From Elusimicrobiota bacterium (GTDB lineage Bacteria; Elusimicrobiota; Elusimicrobia; UBA1565; UBA9628), in NCBI GenBank assembly GCA_016194705.1, contig JACQAZ010000003.1:1-54096 (forward strand): a DNA stretch of 54,096 nt, given 5' to 3'. How positions within the stretch are numbered: the stretch's first letter is position 1; every line of letters starts with the position of its first letter. The notes below the pieces were generated by a model, which searched no databases, was not told the DNA's origin, and was given only the letters and a program-made list of their open reading frames with translations. The translations under genes and the position numbers were made by a program. Positions 6,849 to 16,128 of this stretch are shown one piece after another.

Positions 6849-9065
6849 GTGGCGCGCTGGCGGCCGGCATTCGCCCTCGTCGTTGTCGCGGTCGTTGCTC
6901 GCGCGTCCGACGACAAAATGAAGCCCAATCACTTGGCGCACGAGAAGAGCCCGTACCTGCTCCAGCATGCGCACAACCCCGTGGACTGGTACGCCTGGGG
7001 AGAGGAGGCCTTCGCCAAGGCGCGGCGCGAGGACAAGCCGATCCTGGTCTCCATCGGCTATTCGACCTGCCACTGGTGCCACGTCATGGAGCGCGAGAGC
7101 TTCTCCGATCCCGTCATCGCCGCGCAGATGAACAAGGATTTTGTCTGCATCAAGGTCGACCGCGAGGAGAGGCCGGACGTCGACAAGATCTACATGACGG
7201 CGGTCCAGGCGATGACGGGGCAGGGCGGCTGGCCTTTGAACGTCTTCCTGACTCCGGAGCTCAAGCCCTTTTACGGAGGAACCTACTTCCCGCCCGAGGC
7301 GCGCTGGGGCCAGCCGGGCTTTCCGGCTTTGCTCAAGCGCATCGCCGAGTTATGGAGGAACAACCGCGGCGACATCAACTCGGACGCGAAGAAGCTCGCC
7401 GGAGCCCTCGAGAGCTACGCGTCGGCCGCGGCGGGCAAGCAGGCGCTCGACTCCGCATGGCTTGAGGCGGCCTTCAAATCCTACGAGGGGTCGTTTGATC
7501 CGGAGCATGCCGGCTTCGGCGGGGCGCCGAAATTCCCGATGCCGGTCAACCAGAGCTTCTTGCTTCGCTACCACGCCCGCTCGGGCTCCGCCGAGGCGCT
7601 CAAGCTCGCGGCCGAGACCCTGTCGACGATGGCGCGCGGCGGCGTCTACGACCAGCTCGGCGGCGGCTTCCACCGCTATTCGACCGACGCCCAGTGGCGC
7701 GTCCCCCATTTCGAGAAGATGCTATACGACAACGCGCAGCTGGCCGTCAACTTCGTGGAGGCCTATCAGGCGACTCGCGAACCGGAGTTTTCCCGCGTCG
7801 CGCGCGAGACTTTGGACTATGTCCTGCGCGACATGACCTCGCCGGAGGGCGGCTTCTACTCCGCCGAGGACGCCGACAGCTTGCCTCAGGAACTGGCGTT
7901 GAAGGGAGTCAAAGACGAAGGTCATTCCCACAAGGCCGAGGGGGCGTTCTACCTGTGGACCGAGGAGGAGCTCAAGACGGCCCTTGGGCCCGACGCGGAC
8001 CTCTTCGTCTACCGCTACGGCGTCACGCCCGGCGGGAACTCTTTGGCCGATCCTCACGGCGAGTTCCAAGGCAAGAACGTGCTCTACGCCGCGCACACGG
8101 TCGAGGACGCCGCCAGGCGCTATAAAAGGAAGCGGGCCGAGGGCGAGGCAGCGCTGGCCGCCGCGCGGACCAAACTCCTGGCTCAGCGCGCTCATCGCCC
8201 CAAGCCAGGCCTCGACGATAAGGTCCTCTCGGCCTGGAACGGCCTGATGATCTCGGCCTTGGCCAAGGGCGCTCAGGCGCTCGGGGAGCGGCGCTATCTC
8301 GACGCCGCGGCCAAGGCCGCCACCTTCCTGCGCTCCGAGCTCTACGCCGCAAAGATCCGGACGCTGTGGCGCCGCTGGCGCCTGGGCTCGAAGGCCGTTC
8401 CCGGCATCGCCGACGATTACGCTTTCGTCGCACAGGGCGCGCTCGATCTTTACGAAGCCTCCTTCGACCTGCGCTGGCTCGAGTGGGCTCTCGAATTGAC
8501 CGAAGAGCAGGTCAGGCGCTTCGGCTCGCCCGAGGGCGGGTTCTACATGACGGAGAAGGACAAGGACTCGAGCCTCCTGCTGCGCGTCATGGAGGACTCG
8601 GACAACGTCGAGCCCAGCGCGAGCTCGGTCGGCGCTCTGAACCTGCTGCGCCTGGCCCAGTTCACCGGGCGCAAGGACCTCCGCGAGGCAGCCGAGAGGA
8701 CGCTCGAGAGATTCGGCCCGTTGATGGCCCAGCGCGGTATGGCGCAAGCGTACATGCTCTGCGCCGCGGATTTCGCCTTGTCCAAGCCGCGGCAGATCGT
8801 CATCGCGGGCGGCGCCGATGAGCCCGGCACGGCGGCCCTATTAAAGGAAGTGAACGGCCGCTTCATGCCCGTCAAGATCCTGCTCCGCGTCGACGACTCC
8901 AATCGCGAGCGCCTGGCCAAGCTGCTGCCGTTCTTGAAGACGGTCGTCCCGGTCGGCGGCAAGCCGACGGCCTACGTCTGCGAGAACTACGCCTGCAAGC
9001 TGCCGACCAACGACCTCGAGCAGTTCAAGACCCTCCTCGATGGAAAGCCAGCCGCTCGACGCTGA
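6849..9065 (+). CDS. Thioredoxin-domain protein, DUF255/YyaL (SPATA20) family
   Basis: 738 residues from a GTG start, the usual size of the family. Residues 1-20 resemble a signal peptide or anchor; if the start were ATG at 6918 the protein would be cytosolic. The family opening [21 protein letters not shown] is at about 27-47. The thioredoxin-like motif [14 protein letters not shown] has Cys74 and Cys77. The remainder is the (alpha/alpha)6 barrel-like region with [14 protein letters not shown] and [12 protein letters not shown]. The family's substrate is not established. A TATCTT -10 at 6837-6842 lies 6 nt before the GTG, which supports this start and a leaderless message. The 3' end overlaps the next, related gene by 26 nt. 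Confidence 0.9.
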   Translation: MARWRPAFALVVVAVVARASDDKMKPNHLAHEKSPYLLQHAHNPVDWYAWGEEAFAKARREDKPILVSIGYSTCHWCHVMERESFSDPVIAAQMNKDFVCIKVDREERPDVDKIYMTAVQAMTGQGGWPLNVFLTPELKPFYGGTYFPPEARWGQPGFPALLKRIAELWRNNRGDINSDAKKLAGALESYASAAAGKQALDSAWLEAAFKSYEGSFDPEHAGFGGAPKFPMPVNQSFLLRYHARSGSAEALKLAAETLSTMARGGVYDQLGGGFHRYSTDAQWRVPHFEKMLYDNAQLAVNFVEAYQATREPEFSRVARETLDYVLRDMTSPEGGFYSAEDADSLPQELALKGVKDEGHSHKAEGAFYLWTEEELKTALGPDADLFVYRYGVTPGGNSLADPHGEFQGKNVLYAAHTVEDAARRYKRKRAEGEAALAAARTKLLAQRAHRPKPGLDDKVLSAWNGLMISALAKGAQALGERRYLDAAAKAATFLRSELYAAKIRTLWRRWRLGSKAVPGIADDYAFVAQGALDLYEASFDLRWLEWALELTEEQVRRFGSPEGGFYMTEKDKDSSLLLRVMEDSDNVEPSASSVGALNLLRLAQFTGRKDLREAAERTLERFGPLMAQRGMAQAYMLCAADFALSKPRQIVIAGGADEPGTAALLKEVNGRFMPVKILLRVDDSNRERLAKLLPFLKTVVPVGGKPTAYVCENYACKLPTNDLEQFKTLLDGKPAARR

Positions 9066-10704
9066 AGCCGCAGCGAAGAAGGCCAGGTCGAAGGCCGCGC
9101 ATCGGATGTCGATGCTCGTCATCGGCTGGTTCACGATCGCCTGCGGGCTGGCGGCGGCGTATCTCGCGTTCACGAAGGGCGACCTGCCGGCATGGATGTA
9201 CGGCCATTTGAGCCGAAGATCGCCGCCGCCTCTGCTGGCCGTCCGAAGGCCAGTGCCGCCACCGCTGGTGCATTGGCGGGATTGGAATGCCTCCGCATTG
9301 AAGGATGCAAAAAAAAAGAACCGCCTGACGCTGCTGAATCTCTACGTCACATGGTCGCGGCCCTGTCACCGCTTGGACGAAACCTTCTTCAATGATCCTG
9401 CGGCGACTGCCTTCATCGAGAAGGAATTCATTCCGGTCAGAGTTGATGCTGACGTTAGGCCGGACATGGCGTTGCGTTATTTATTTTCTCCTGAGTCGTC
9501 GTTCATCGGTCTCCTGCTGCCGTCCGGGGCGCGCCTCGGCGAGACGCACTATTATGACTATGGGAGGGAATTCATCTTGCCCTGGGCTCAGACCATGGTT
9601 GACGCCTACCGCGGTCACGCTGGCTACCTCGACGATGCGGTGCGCAGGCAGGCAGAACTCTTCGACGCGAAGCCCATCGAGGGGCCGATGCCTCCTTTCG
9701 CCGATATTCGCAAGTTCGCTGGTGGCCGTCGAATCCCGTTCCCCAAGCCGTACTGGTACGGCTTACGCATCCGTTTGCTGGCGAATAAAGAGGCTCTCTG
9801 TCGGGAAGTGATCGGAAGTCGGATTCCCGCGGATTCGATTTGGGGCGGATATTTCTCCGACGAAAATTACATGCGGTCTCGATACGAGAAGCTCCTCGAG
9901 GACCAAGCCAATGGAATCCGCGTCATGTCTTCCTGCATACCCGATGAGGCTCGGCGCGCCCAACGCTACGTCGACCGGTTTCTCACAAACACGGAGGGAG
10001 GCTATTTCGCGAGCCAGTCCGGAGAACTGAAACGGACCGATGGCAGCGTCGTGGAGGGAGAATTCTACTTCGCAAAGGACGAGAGCAGGAGAAGGGCGCT
10101 CGGCGTCCCCGCCGTCGACAAGCGCATTTTCGCCGCAGGCAACGGCGCCATGGCTGCCGCCATACTCGATTCGCAGACAGTGCTTCACGGCGCTGGCAAG
10201 GTTGAAGCTTTGAGGACCTTGGAACGCTGGTGGAAGGAAGGCGTCCGAGCGGGCGGAGTGCGGCACCAACTTCTCGCCAGGGACAGCGTCGCGGGTCTGC
10301 TCGTTGACCAGCTAGCCCTTGCCGAAGGCTTCGCCGCGTCTTATGAGGCGACCGGCGACCGGCGACAGATCAAACGGGCGGTCGAGATCGTGCGTTGGGT
10401 CGAGTCCAACCTGATGAATGAACAGTCCGGCGCTCTCTATGATCGCATAGCCACGGGTGAACTCCCGCCCGAGCTTGACCGGTTGCTCCTTCCTCAGCCG
10501 AACCTCCAAGCCTTGGCCGTATACCAGCGGCTGGTCAGCGACTTGCCGGTCGGCGATCCCATGCGCGAACGTCTCAAGGCTCGGTGCCGGGGGTTATCCC
10601 AGTGGCTTTGGCCAAGACGCCAATCCCTCGCCTCGGCGGAGCTTGCCGTGCTCGCCGCCGATGATTATAATGGGACTGAGAAGCACGAGGGAGGAACACA
10701 ATGA
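9040..10704 (+). CDS. Divergent membrane-anchored DUF255-like paralog
   Basis: 554 residues. It starts inside the 3' end of the preceding gene (26-nt overlap). One membrane helix lies at about residues 24-46, then a Pro-rich linker, then a thioredoxin-like segment ([22 protein letters not shown]). The first Cys of the CxxC motif is replaced (Ser106), leaving Cys109. The rest is helical with barrel-like repeats and weak similarity to the upstream protein. The overlap suggests the two act together; with one Cys this one may bind rather than oxidise or reduce a partner. Base composition is a little lower in GC than the neighbour. Confidence 0.65.
   Translation: MESQPLDAEAAAKKARSKAAHRMSMLVIGWFTIACGLAAAYLAFTKGDLPAWMYGHLSRRSPPPLLAVRRPVPPPLVHWRDWNASALKDAKKKNRLTLLNLYVTWSRPCHRLDETFFNDPAATAFIEKEFIPVRVDADVRPDMALRYLFSPESSFIGLLLPSGARLGETHYYDYGREFILPWAQTMVDAYRGHAGYLDDAVRRQAELFDAKPIEGPMPPFADIRKFAGGRRIPFPKPYWYGLRIRLLANKEALCREVIGSRIPADSIWGGYFSDENYMRSRYEKLLEDQANGIRVMSSCIPDEARRAQRYVDRFLTNTEGGYFASQSGELKRTDGSVVEGEFYFAKDESRRRALGVPAVDKRIFAAGNGAMAAAILDSQTVLHGAGKVEALRTLERWWKEGVRAGGVRHQLLARDSVAGLLVDQLALAEGFAASYEATGDRRQIKRAVEIVRWVESNLMNEQSGALYDRIATGELPPELDRLLLPQPNLQALAVYQRLVSDLPVGDPMRERLKARCRGLSQWLWPRRQSLASAELAVLAADDYNGTEKHEGGTQ
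10666..10671 (+). promoter_or_regulatory. -10 box for the 10701 gene
   Basis: A perfect TATAAT lies within the 3' end of the preceding gene, 29 nt before the ATG. A strong Shine-Dalgarno GGGAGGA at about 10689-10695 precedes the start, so this gene can be transcribed on its own with a short leader. Confidence 0.5.
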
Positions 10705-11099
10705 AGAATTACGCGATCGTTTTGCTGTCGGTCTCTATGCTCGCCGGGGCCGCTCGGGCCCACGAGGGCCACGGCGAGAAGGCGATGAAGGAAGGCGTCG
10801 AGAGCCATTCCGAGACCATGACGGGCGAGGTCCTCGACCTGGCCTGTTACATGGCCGAGGGCGGCAAGGGCGAGAAGCACGCCCAGTGCGCCAAGGATTG
10901 CCTGGCCGAGGGAGCCCCCGCGGGCCTGCTGAGCAATGACGGCAAGGTCTATGTGCTGGTCAACGACCACAAGCAGGAGCAGGGCTACAAGGACGCCCGG
11001 GCGCTTGGCGGGCAGAAAGCCGCGATCACTGGCAAGGTCGCCAAGCGCGGCGGACTTCCCGCCTTCATCGTCGAGAAAGCCGAGAAAGCCGGCAAGTAG
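10701..11099 (+). CDS. Small periplasmic protein of unknown function
   Basis: 132 residues. The signal peptide ([20 protein letters not shown]) is followed by HEGHGEKAMKEGVESH, a His/Glu-rich stretch that could bind metal. The core has GEVLDLACYM, a Cys pair in HAQCAKDCLAEGAPAGLL, and DGKVYVLVNDHK. The three Cys and the His-rich N-terminus suggest a redox or metal role, but no family is named with confidence. The start is well supported by GGGAGGA. A DUF2231 membrane protein follows 9 nt downstream. Confidence 0.75.
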   Translation: MKNYAIVLLSVSMLAGAARAHEGHGEKAMKEGVESHSETMTGEVLDLACYMAEGGKGEKHAQCAKDCLAEGAPAGLLSNDGKVYVLVNDHKQEQGYKDARALGGQKAAITGKVAKRGGLPAFIVEKAEKAGK

Positions 11100-11108
11100 G
11101 ACGCCGCG

Positions 11109-11531
11109 ATGAAGTGGTACCTGCTGCACCCGATCGCGGTGCATTTTCCCATCGCCTTGCTTTGCGTCGGACTGGCGGCATGCGCCTTGTCGTTGCGCTG
11201 CCGCGCCCCCGAGTGGCTTGGGTCCGCGGTCTCCTGGCTGCTTTGGCTCGGCACGCTCGCGGCGTGGTCAGCGATGGGCCTGGGGCTGCTCGCGCAGAAG
11301 ACCGCGCCGCACGTCCCTCCCGCGTGGGAGGCATTGGCCGATCACAAGGAGCTCGGCTTCTGGACCGTCGGCCTCTTCACGGCCCTCTCCATCTGGAGGA
11401 AACTCTGGCCGGGGCGCTGGCGCCTCGAGTTCGCGCTGGCTTGGCTGCTCGCGGCCGGCGTGCTGCTCGCGACGGCCTACCAAGGAGGGCGGATCGTCTA
11501 CGAGTTCGGGATGGGCGTGGGTGGCGGCTAA
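11109..11531 (+). CDS. DUF2231-like membrane protein
   Basis: 140 residues with four hydrophobic segments. The opening WYLLHPIAVHFPIALL and the ending TAYQGGRIVYEFGMGVGGG match the DUF2231 pattern, whose conserved His residues lie in membrane helices. The function of the family is not settled. It lies between the small periplasmic protein (9-nt gap) and the TPR gene, whose GTG start is inside its last codons. Confidence 0.7.
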   Translation: MKWYLLHPIAVHFPIALLCVGLAACALSLRCRAPEWLGSAVSWLLWLGTLAAWSAMGLGLLAQKTAPHVPPAWEALADHKELGFWTVGLFTALSIWRKLWPGRWRLEFALAWLLAAGVLLATAYQGGRIVYEFGMGVGGG

Positions 11532-12972
11532 GAAGCCGAGGCGCTTGCAAGAGGCGGAGGAGGCGCGCGCCGACGCGGCGGAGGCCCTGCTGCGCGATCC
11601 GCAAAACCCCGCGGCCCGTCGCGCCCACGGCTGGGCGCTGGCCGCGCTGGGCCGCGCGGCCGAGGCCGCAGCCGAGCTCGAGGCCGCGGCCTCGGAGCCG
11701 GGCTGTTCCGCCGCGGAGCGCGCGAGGGTCAAGGCTTGGCTTGCCTCGCGCCGGCGCCGCTCGAGAACCCTTCCGACCTTGGCGTCGGCTCGAGCGCTGC
11801 TTAAGCGGTGCCGCTATCTGGAGGCGGCGCAGGTCTACGCAGAGTTGATCGCGCGCTCTCCCAAGAAAGCCGGTCTCTACGCCGCGCGCGCCGAGACCTG
11901 GCTCTGTCTTGGGCGGCACGAAGAGGCCCTCAAGGACCGGACCGAGGCCGCGCGCCTGCGCCCGGGAGAGGCGGGGCTGATCGCGGAACGCGGCGAAGCC
12001 AGGCGGCGCCTCTCGGATTTTCGCGGCGCGCTGGCCGACGCCGAGGAGGCGATCCGGGCCGCTCCAAGGGACTCGTCGGCCTGGATACTCAAGAGCGAGG
12101 CCGAGCGCGGCCTGGGTCTCTACGCCAAGGCCGTCGCCAGCGCCGCACGCGCGGCGGCGCACGCGCCCAGGCGCGGCGCCTGCTTCGTGGCTCGCGCCAA
12201 GGCTCGCCGCCAGGGCGGGAACCTCGACGGCGCTCTTCGGGACACGCGGTTGGCCCAGAGGTACGCGCCCGCCGAGGCTTTCGCCTGGCGGGCCGAGATC
12301 CTGCGCAAGGCGGGGCGTCTCCAGGAGGCCCACGCGCAGATCGAGCTGGCGGTTCGGCGGCGGCCCTACAGCGCCTGGATGCTCGCTTTGCGAGGCGAGA
12401 TCCGACGAGGATTGGGCCGCGCGGAGGAGGCGTTCGACGACGTGCAAGCGGCCATGAGCATCGACGGACATTGCGCGTTCGCCTTCGACTTCCTCGGAGC
12501 CGAGCCGCCGGCGGTGGCCAAGGACCGCAGCCTGGCCTGGGTCTACGCTTGGCGCGGCGCGTTCCACAGGCGCGACCAGCGCCTCGAGGACGCCTCTCGG
12601 GACTTCGACAAGGCGCTTTCCCTCGATCCCCGCTGCTTTTGGGCGTCGGCCTGGAGGGGGGAGGTGCGGGCGCGGCAGGGCGACGCCGCGGGCGCGCTGC
12701 GTGATCTTGAGGCGGCGCTCTCGGCACATCCGGGCCACGGCCAAGTCTGGATTTGGAAAGGCCAGGCGCTGCTGGCCCTCGGCCGTCCGCGTCCCGCGCG
12801 AAAGTCCTTCGACCGGGCGCTCGAGCTCGATCCGCGCGATCCCTGGGCCTACCTTGGCCGCGCCGCCTGCCTCGAGTTCGAGGGGGACGCGGCGGGCGCC
12901 CGGCGGGAATTGAGCCGCGCGCGCGCCATCTCGCCCACCGTCGTCGATTCGGTGACGGCCGGGGCCTCTTGA
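11521..12972 (+). CDS. Tetratricopeptide repeat (TPR) protein
   Basis: About 483 residues from GTG at 11521, which overlaps the DUF2231 stop by 11 nt. There is no signal peptide. The protein is built of roughly ten to twelve TPR-like helix pairs (for example AWILKSEAERGLGLYAKAVA, AWVYAWRGAFHRRDQRLEDA, AYLGRAACLEFEGDAAGA). It is likely a cytoplasmic scaffold. Its stop overlaps the start of the next gene (TGATG), so the two products probably work together. Confidence 0.8.
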   Translation: MAAKKPRRLQEAEEARADAAEALLRDPQNPAARRAHGWALAALGRAAEAAAELEAAASEPGCSAAERARVKAWLASRRRRSRTLPTLASARALLKRCRYLEAAQVYAELIARSPKKAGLYAARAETWLCLGRHEEALKDRTEAARLRPGEAGLIAERGEARRRLSDFRGALADAEEAIRAAPRDSSAWILKSEAERGLGLYAKAVASAARAAAHAPRRGACFVARAKARRQGGNLDGALRDTRLAQRYAPAEAFAWRAEILRKAGRLQEAHAQIELAVRRRPYSAWMLALRGEIRRGLGRAEEAFDDVQAAMSIDGHCAFAFDFLGAEPPAVAKDRSLAWVYAWRGAFHRRDQRLEDASRDFDKALSLDPRCFWASAWRGEVRARQGDAAGALRDLEAALSAHPGHGQVWIWKGQALLALGRPRPARKSFDRALELDPRDPWAYLGRAACLEFEGDAAGARRELSRARAISPTVVDSVTAGAS

Positions 12973-13880
12973 TGGACTACCTTTTCCGCCTGCCGGGCGG
13001 GCGGAGCTTTCCGGTGCGCAGTCTTGGCAACCTGCCCGTCGAGCTCGTCGCGATGCTGGCGGGAGTCAAGCCCGCGACGCATTGCTCCTTCCGGGAGACC
13101 GAAAACGCATATGTGGACCGCCTTTGCCGCGCCTTCGCCCTAAAGCGCGTCGAGCTTGCGCCGGGTCCGGACTCGGCCCCGGGTTGGCGGGAGGTCATGC
13201 TGGGACGCGGCATCGCACCGGCGCGCGCCGCCGCGCGAGTCTGGTCGCGCGAGGCCGAGAACCCGGGGGTTGCGCTCGGCTATCCCGCCTGCTGCGTGCG
13301 GCGCTACGTGGCCTGGATCAAGGACAAGGGTCCTGACGGCGCCGCGCACTGCGACATCGTGCGGCGCATCCGGCGCTTCAGCCCGCCGCGCGGGCCCTGG
13401 CCCTTTCTTCTGAACAACGTCTTCTACGGCTATTCGCGGCGCACCGCTGACCAGGAACGGCACAGGAGGCTCGAGAAGGCCAACCCGGGGCTCGACTTGG
13501 CGGCGCTCAACCTCGTGCCCTGGCACTCCTGCTCCTACCGCTGTCCGCGGAGCCTAGCCAAGGCCCGCGCGATCTGGTCGGCGATGCGCCGGCTGGTGCC
13601 CGAGCACGCGGCGCGGCTGGCGGCTTGCCTCTCGAAGCCGGTGGTGTTTTGGGACTGGGATCGCTTCGCCGTCCTCGAGGGCGTCGCCAAAGGGTCGTCG
13701 GTCCGCTACCGAGGCCTGCGCCCCCCGGTTTCCGAGCTGGCGCGCGGGGATGCGCGGCTGCTCGGCTCCGGAGACCTCGTCCGGGCGTCGGCAGAGGAGC
13801 TCGCGGTGTTCGCGGGTTCGCGCCGGCTGGGCAAGCTCTCCGGGCGGCCTCTGCTTCTTCCCTTCGGTCCGGCGGCCTAG
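12972..13880 (+). CDS. Cys-rich protein resembling DUF483
   Basis: 302 residues. Motifs: ALGYPACCVRRYVAWIKDKG near residues 98-117, PFLLNNVFYGYSRR, and LVPWHSCSYRCPRSLAKA near residues 177-194. The GYP-x-CC and C-x3-C arrangement resembles DUF483-type proteins of unknown function and could bind a metal or Fe-S cluster. Start and stop are coupled to the TPR gene by a one-base overlap. The DUF483 call is from recollection of the GYP-CC signature. Confidence 0.6.
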   Translation: MDYLFRLPGGRSFPVRSLGNLPVELVAMLAGVKPATHCSFRETENAYVDRLCRAFALKRVELAPGPDSAPGWREVMLGRGIAPARAAARVWSREAENPGVALGYPACCVRRYVAWIKDKGPDGAAHCDIVRRIRRFSPPRGPWPFLLNNVFYGYSRRTADQERHRRLEKANPGLDLAALNLVPWHSCSYRCPRSLAKARAIWSAMRRLVPEHAARLAACLSKPVVFWDWDRFAVLEGVAKGSSVRYRGLRPPVSELARGDARLLGSGDLVRASAEELAVFAGSRRLGKLSGRPLLLPFGPAA

Positions 13881-14222
13881 CTAGACAGAAAGCTGCTTCT
13901 GCGCGATCTCGCCCGCGATGGGGAGCATGTAGCGCTCCCCCGAATACGCTTTGAACATCAGCAATACCCAGAGGACGACCTGCAGCGGGACGAGGATCAG
14001 GCCTACGATCCAGCCGAAAACCGGGACAAAATGGCAGAGGACCGAGGCGACGAACAGGCCCAGGAAGGTCACCAGGGACTGCATGGCGTGGAACCGGACG
14101 AATTTGTTGTCCTTCTCGAGAAGAAGGAAGATGAACCCCGTGACGAAGCCGAAGACGTAGCACAGCAGAGCCTCCGTGTTCTGCGACACGCCCAACTGGG
14201 TCTTGCTCTCGGTCTCATCCAT
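13881..14222 (-). CDS. DUF4870-like small membrane protein
   Basis: 113 residues. After a short polar N-terminus come helices with LLCYVFGFVTGFIFLLLEKD and KFVRFHAMQSLVTFL, the signature of DUF4870/YtxM-like membrane proteins. The C-terminal part has two more hydrophobic segments. A strong Shine-Dalgarno (GGGAGGTGA) precedes the ATG at 14222. It is convergent with the DUF483-like gene, with no gap between stops. Confidence 0.8.
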   Translation of the reverse strand: MDETESKTQLGVSQNTEALLCYVFGFVTGFIFLLLEKDNKFVRFHAMQSLVTFLGLFVASVLCHFVPVFGWIVGLILVPLQVVLWVLLMFKAYSGERYMLPIAGEIAQKQLSV

Positions 14223-14305
14223 CGTTCACCTCCCGCTGCTCCGAGTTTGTAGCATTGTCGCGTCCCATCCCGCAATCGCCTCTTGCGGATCGGGCGTCCG
14301 GGGCG

Positions 14306-14311
14306 TATACT
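14306..14311 (+). promoter_or_regulatory. -10 box 7 nt before a start codon
   Basis: TATACT at 14306-14311 lies 7 nt before the ATG at 14319, so transcription would start at or next to the start codon. This is one of several such cases in the window. Confidence 0.5.
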
Positions 14312-14318
14312 CTCGGAT

Positions 14319-15017
14319 ATGAAGCCGGCTGCGCGCGCCCTGGCGATCCTCGTCTTCCTCGCGCTGGCGGGGCGCGCTCAGAACGAGGATGGCGTGCGCA
14401 GGAATCTCAAGGAGTACCAAGCCAAGAAATCCGCCCAAATCAAGGCAGACGAAGAGAAGATCAAGAGCCTCGTCGACGAGCCATGCCGGGCCGAGCACTC
14501 CTCGCGGTGGCTCATCAAGACTCTCGCCGACAAGGACGCCGGCGTCGGCAAATCGGAGCCTAAGGATATAAAGATTTCGGAATTGCTGAAGCTGCCGCAG
14601 CCCGCGGCGGCCCACAAGCCGACTCACTCTGCGGTCCGTCTCGCCGAGGAGCACAGCGCGTACCGGGTCCACGGCCGACTGCTGGGCTATCAATACGAGG
14701 AGGACCAGGACTACCACTTCGTGTTGGCCGACGCCGACGACCCGAAGCTCACGCTCATCATCGAGTCCCCTAACCCGGCGTGCGCCGGCAAGTCCGCATA
14801 CGTCCCGCAATTCAGGAAAGTCCGCGAGATCCTGTTTTCAAGCGTCATCTCAAGGCCGGGGCGCGTGGGCGATTTCACCGCCCTCAAGCCGCCCGTTCCG
14901 GTCGTCGTCGTCGGTCCCGCCTTCTACGACATCGTCCACGGCAAGCAGGAGGGCGAGGCGCCCAACGGGATGGAGCTCCATCCGATCCTGAGCTTGGAGC
15001 TCGCGGGGGACAGGTAG
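14319..15017 (+). CDS. Secreted protein of unknown function
   Basis: 232 residues from ATG 14319. Signal peptide MKPAARALAILVFLALAGRA is followed by a charged helical segment to ~60. The core has YRVHGRLLGYQYEEDQDYHF, then VLADADDPKLTLIIESPNPA, then a late VPVVVVGPAFYDIVHGKQ. The order resembles secreted or extracellular bacterial proteins of unknown role with an EDxDYHxVL(S/A)D core and an (E/S)xPxPAC motif. No catalytic motif was seen. It is convergent with the lipoprotein gene ending at 15024. Confidence 0.7.
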   Translation: MKPAARALAILVFLALAGRAQNEDGVRRNLKEYQAKKSAQIKADEEKIKSLVDEPCRAEHSSRWLIKTLADKDAGVGKSEPKDIKISELLKLPQPAAAHKPTHSAVRLAEEHSAYRVHGRLLGYQYEEDQDYHFVLADADDPKLTLIIESPNPACAGKSAYVPQFRKVREILFSSVISRPGRVGDFTALKPPVPVVVVGPAFYDIVHGKQEGEAPNGMELHPILSLELAGDR

Positions 15018-15023
15018 CCGCCG

Positions 15024-15329
15024 TCAGCGGCGCTGGGAATCCTCGATGAGCTTCCTCTCATCCGCCGACAGCGGCTTATACCCGCGCGGATATCGCCAGC
15101 CGTATCCCCAACGGAAGCCGGTGGGGAGGTAAGGCGTTCCGCCCGCCCGCACACCCCTCAACATCAACTGCGCCGTTCTCGGGCGGCCGACGGCCGTGAC
15201 GCAATCCCGAAGTTCTATGTCGGCTAGGAAGCGCTCTTCCTTGGTTCCGCCCTTCCAATATTTGTAGTCGTGCTCCGCGCAGCACTTGAGCCATAAATCC
15301 TTGCGCTCCGACGTGCCGTTGGGGAACAT
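15024..15329 (-). CDS. Probable lipoprotein with phospholipase A2-like CCxxHD motif
   Basis: From ATG 15329 the product is 101 residues: KDLWLKCCAEHDYKYWKGGT and ERFLADIELRDCV resemble the phospholipase A2-type CCxxHD active site and a following Asp/Cys. In the same frame upstream the reading continues through FAPLLLSTLIGCASPTRLRP, a convincing lipobox with its Cys codon at 15375-15377. No ATG, GTG or TTG occurs in that frame before a stop at about 15470. The true start may be a rare codon, or a base is missing. The gene directly follows the cytochrome gene ending at 15424 and may be transcribed with it. Lipase activity is not shown. Confidence 0.6.
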   Translation of the reverse strand: MFPNGTSERKDLWLKCCAEHDYKYWKGGTKEERFLADIELRDCVTAVGRPRTAQLMLRGVRAGGTPYLPTGFRWGYGWRYPRGYKPLSADERKLIEDSQRR

Positions 15330-15423
15330 GGTGCAGCCGTCGGTCGTGAAAGGCCGCAGGCGCGTCGGCGAGGCGCAGCCGATCAGGGTCGATAAAAGAA
15401 GGGGTGCGAAAGACTTCGCGGCG

Positions 15424-16128
15424 TTACCAGTCGTCTTTCTTGGCCGCGCCGCCTTTGGGCTTGAGCGAGATCAGGAAGTCGGTGACCGCCGAGATCTCCT
15501 CGTCCTTGAGGACCTCGCCCCACTTGGGCATGTTGATCATCGGCAGGGGCGCGCCGGGATCCGCCGGCGCCGGGACCACGCCGCCGCGGATCTTGTTGAC
15601 GAGTTCGGGCTTGGTGTAGGTTTCGAAGACCTTGGCGAGCGACGGAATCTGTCCGCCGGCCACGTTGTTGTTCGGATAGCCGCCGCGGCCGTTCTGGGAG
15701 TGGCAGGCGACGCAGCCCGCCATGTTGAAGAGCACCTCGCCGCGCTTGACGGAGTCTCCTTTGAGCTCCGGGTGGTTCCAAGGCCGGCCGCTGTCTGCCC
15801 AGGCCTGGCCTTTCTGCGTCGAGAGGTAGGCGACCAGGGCGGTGCGCGTCTCGTCGTTGAGATGGAAGTTCGGCATGACCGTCTGGGGACGCCAGGAGTG
15901 CGGATTGCGCAGCCACATGTCGAGCCAGTCCTTGCTCTTGCGGAAGCCGATGAAGGACAGGTTCGGGCCGTAGGTGCCGCCCTTGTCGCCCATCGCGTGG
16001 CACTTCACGCAGCCGTAAGAGTTGAAATAAGCCTCGCCGCGCGCGGCGGGCTCGGTCTGCTGGCTTTGGCAGGCGGAAAGCCCCGCGATCGCGCAGATGA
16101 GGACGATTCGCTCAATCTTGAGTCTCAT
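15424..16128 (-). CDS. Dihaem cytochrome c lipoprotein
   Basis: 234 residues. The lipobox LSAC has Cys20. Two CxxCH haem c motifs are present: CVKCH at 40-44 and CVACH at 139-143. Likely Met ligands are Met85 (TVMPNF) and Met200 (INMPKWGEVL). It is the last oxidase-operon gene: its ATG overlaps the TGA of ctaB. Context suggests it is the membrane-tethered electron donor to the oxidase, whose subunit II lacks a fused cytochrome c. A close paralog is at 25259-25936. Confidence 0.88.
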   Translation of the reverse strand: MRLKIERIVLICAIAGLSACQSQQTEPAARGEAYFNSYGCVKCHAMGDKGGTYGPNLSFIGFRKSKDWLDMWLRNPHSWRPQTVMPNFHLNDETRTALVAYLSTQKGQAWADSGRPWNHPELKGDSVKRGEVLFNMAGCVACHSQNGRGGYPNNNVAGGQIPSLAKVFETYTKPELVNKIRGGVVPAPADPGAPLPMINMPKWGEVLKDEEISAVTDFLISLKPKGGAAKKDDW

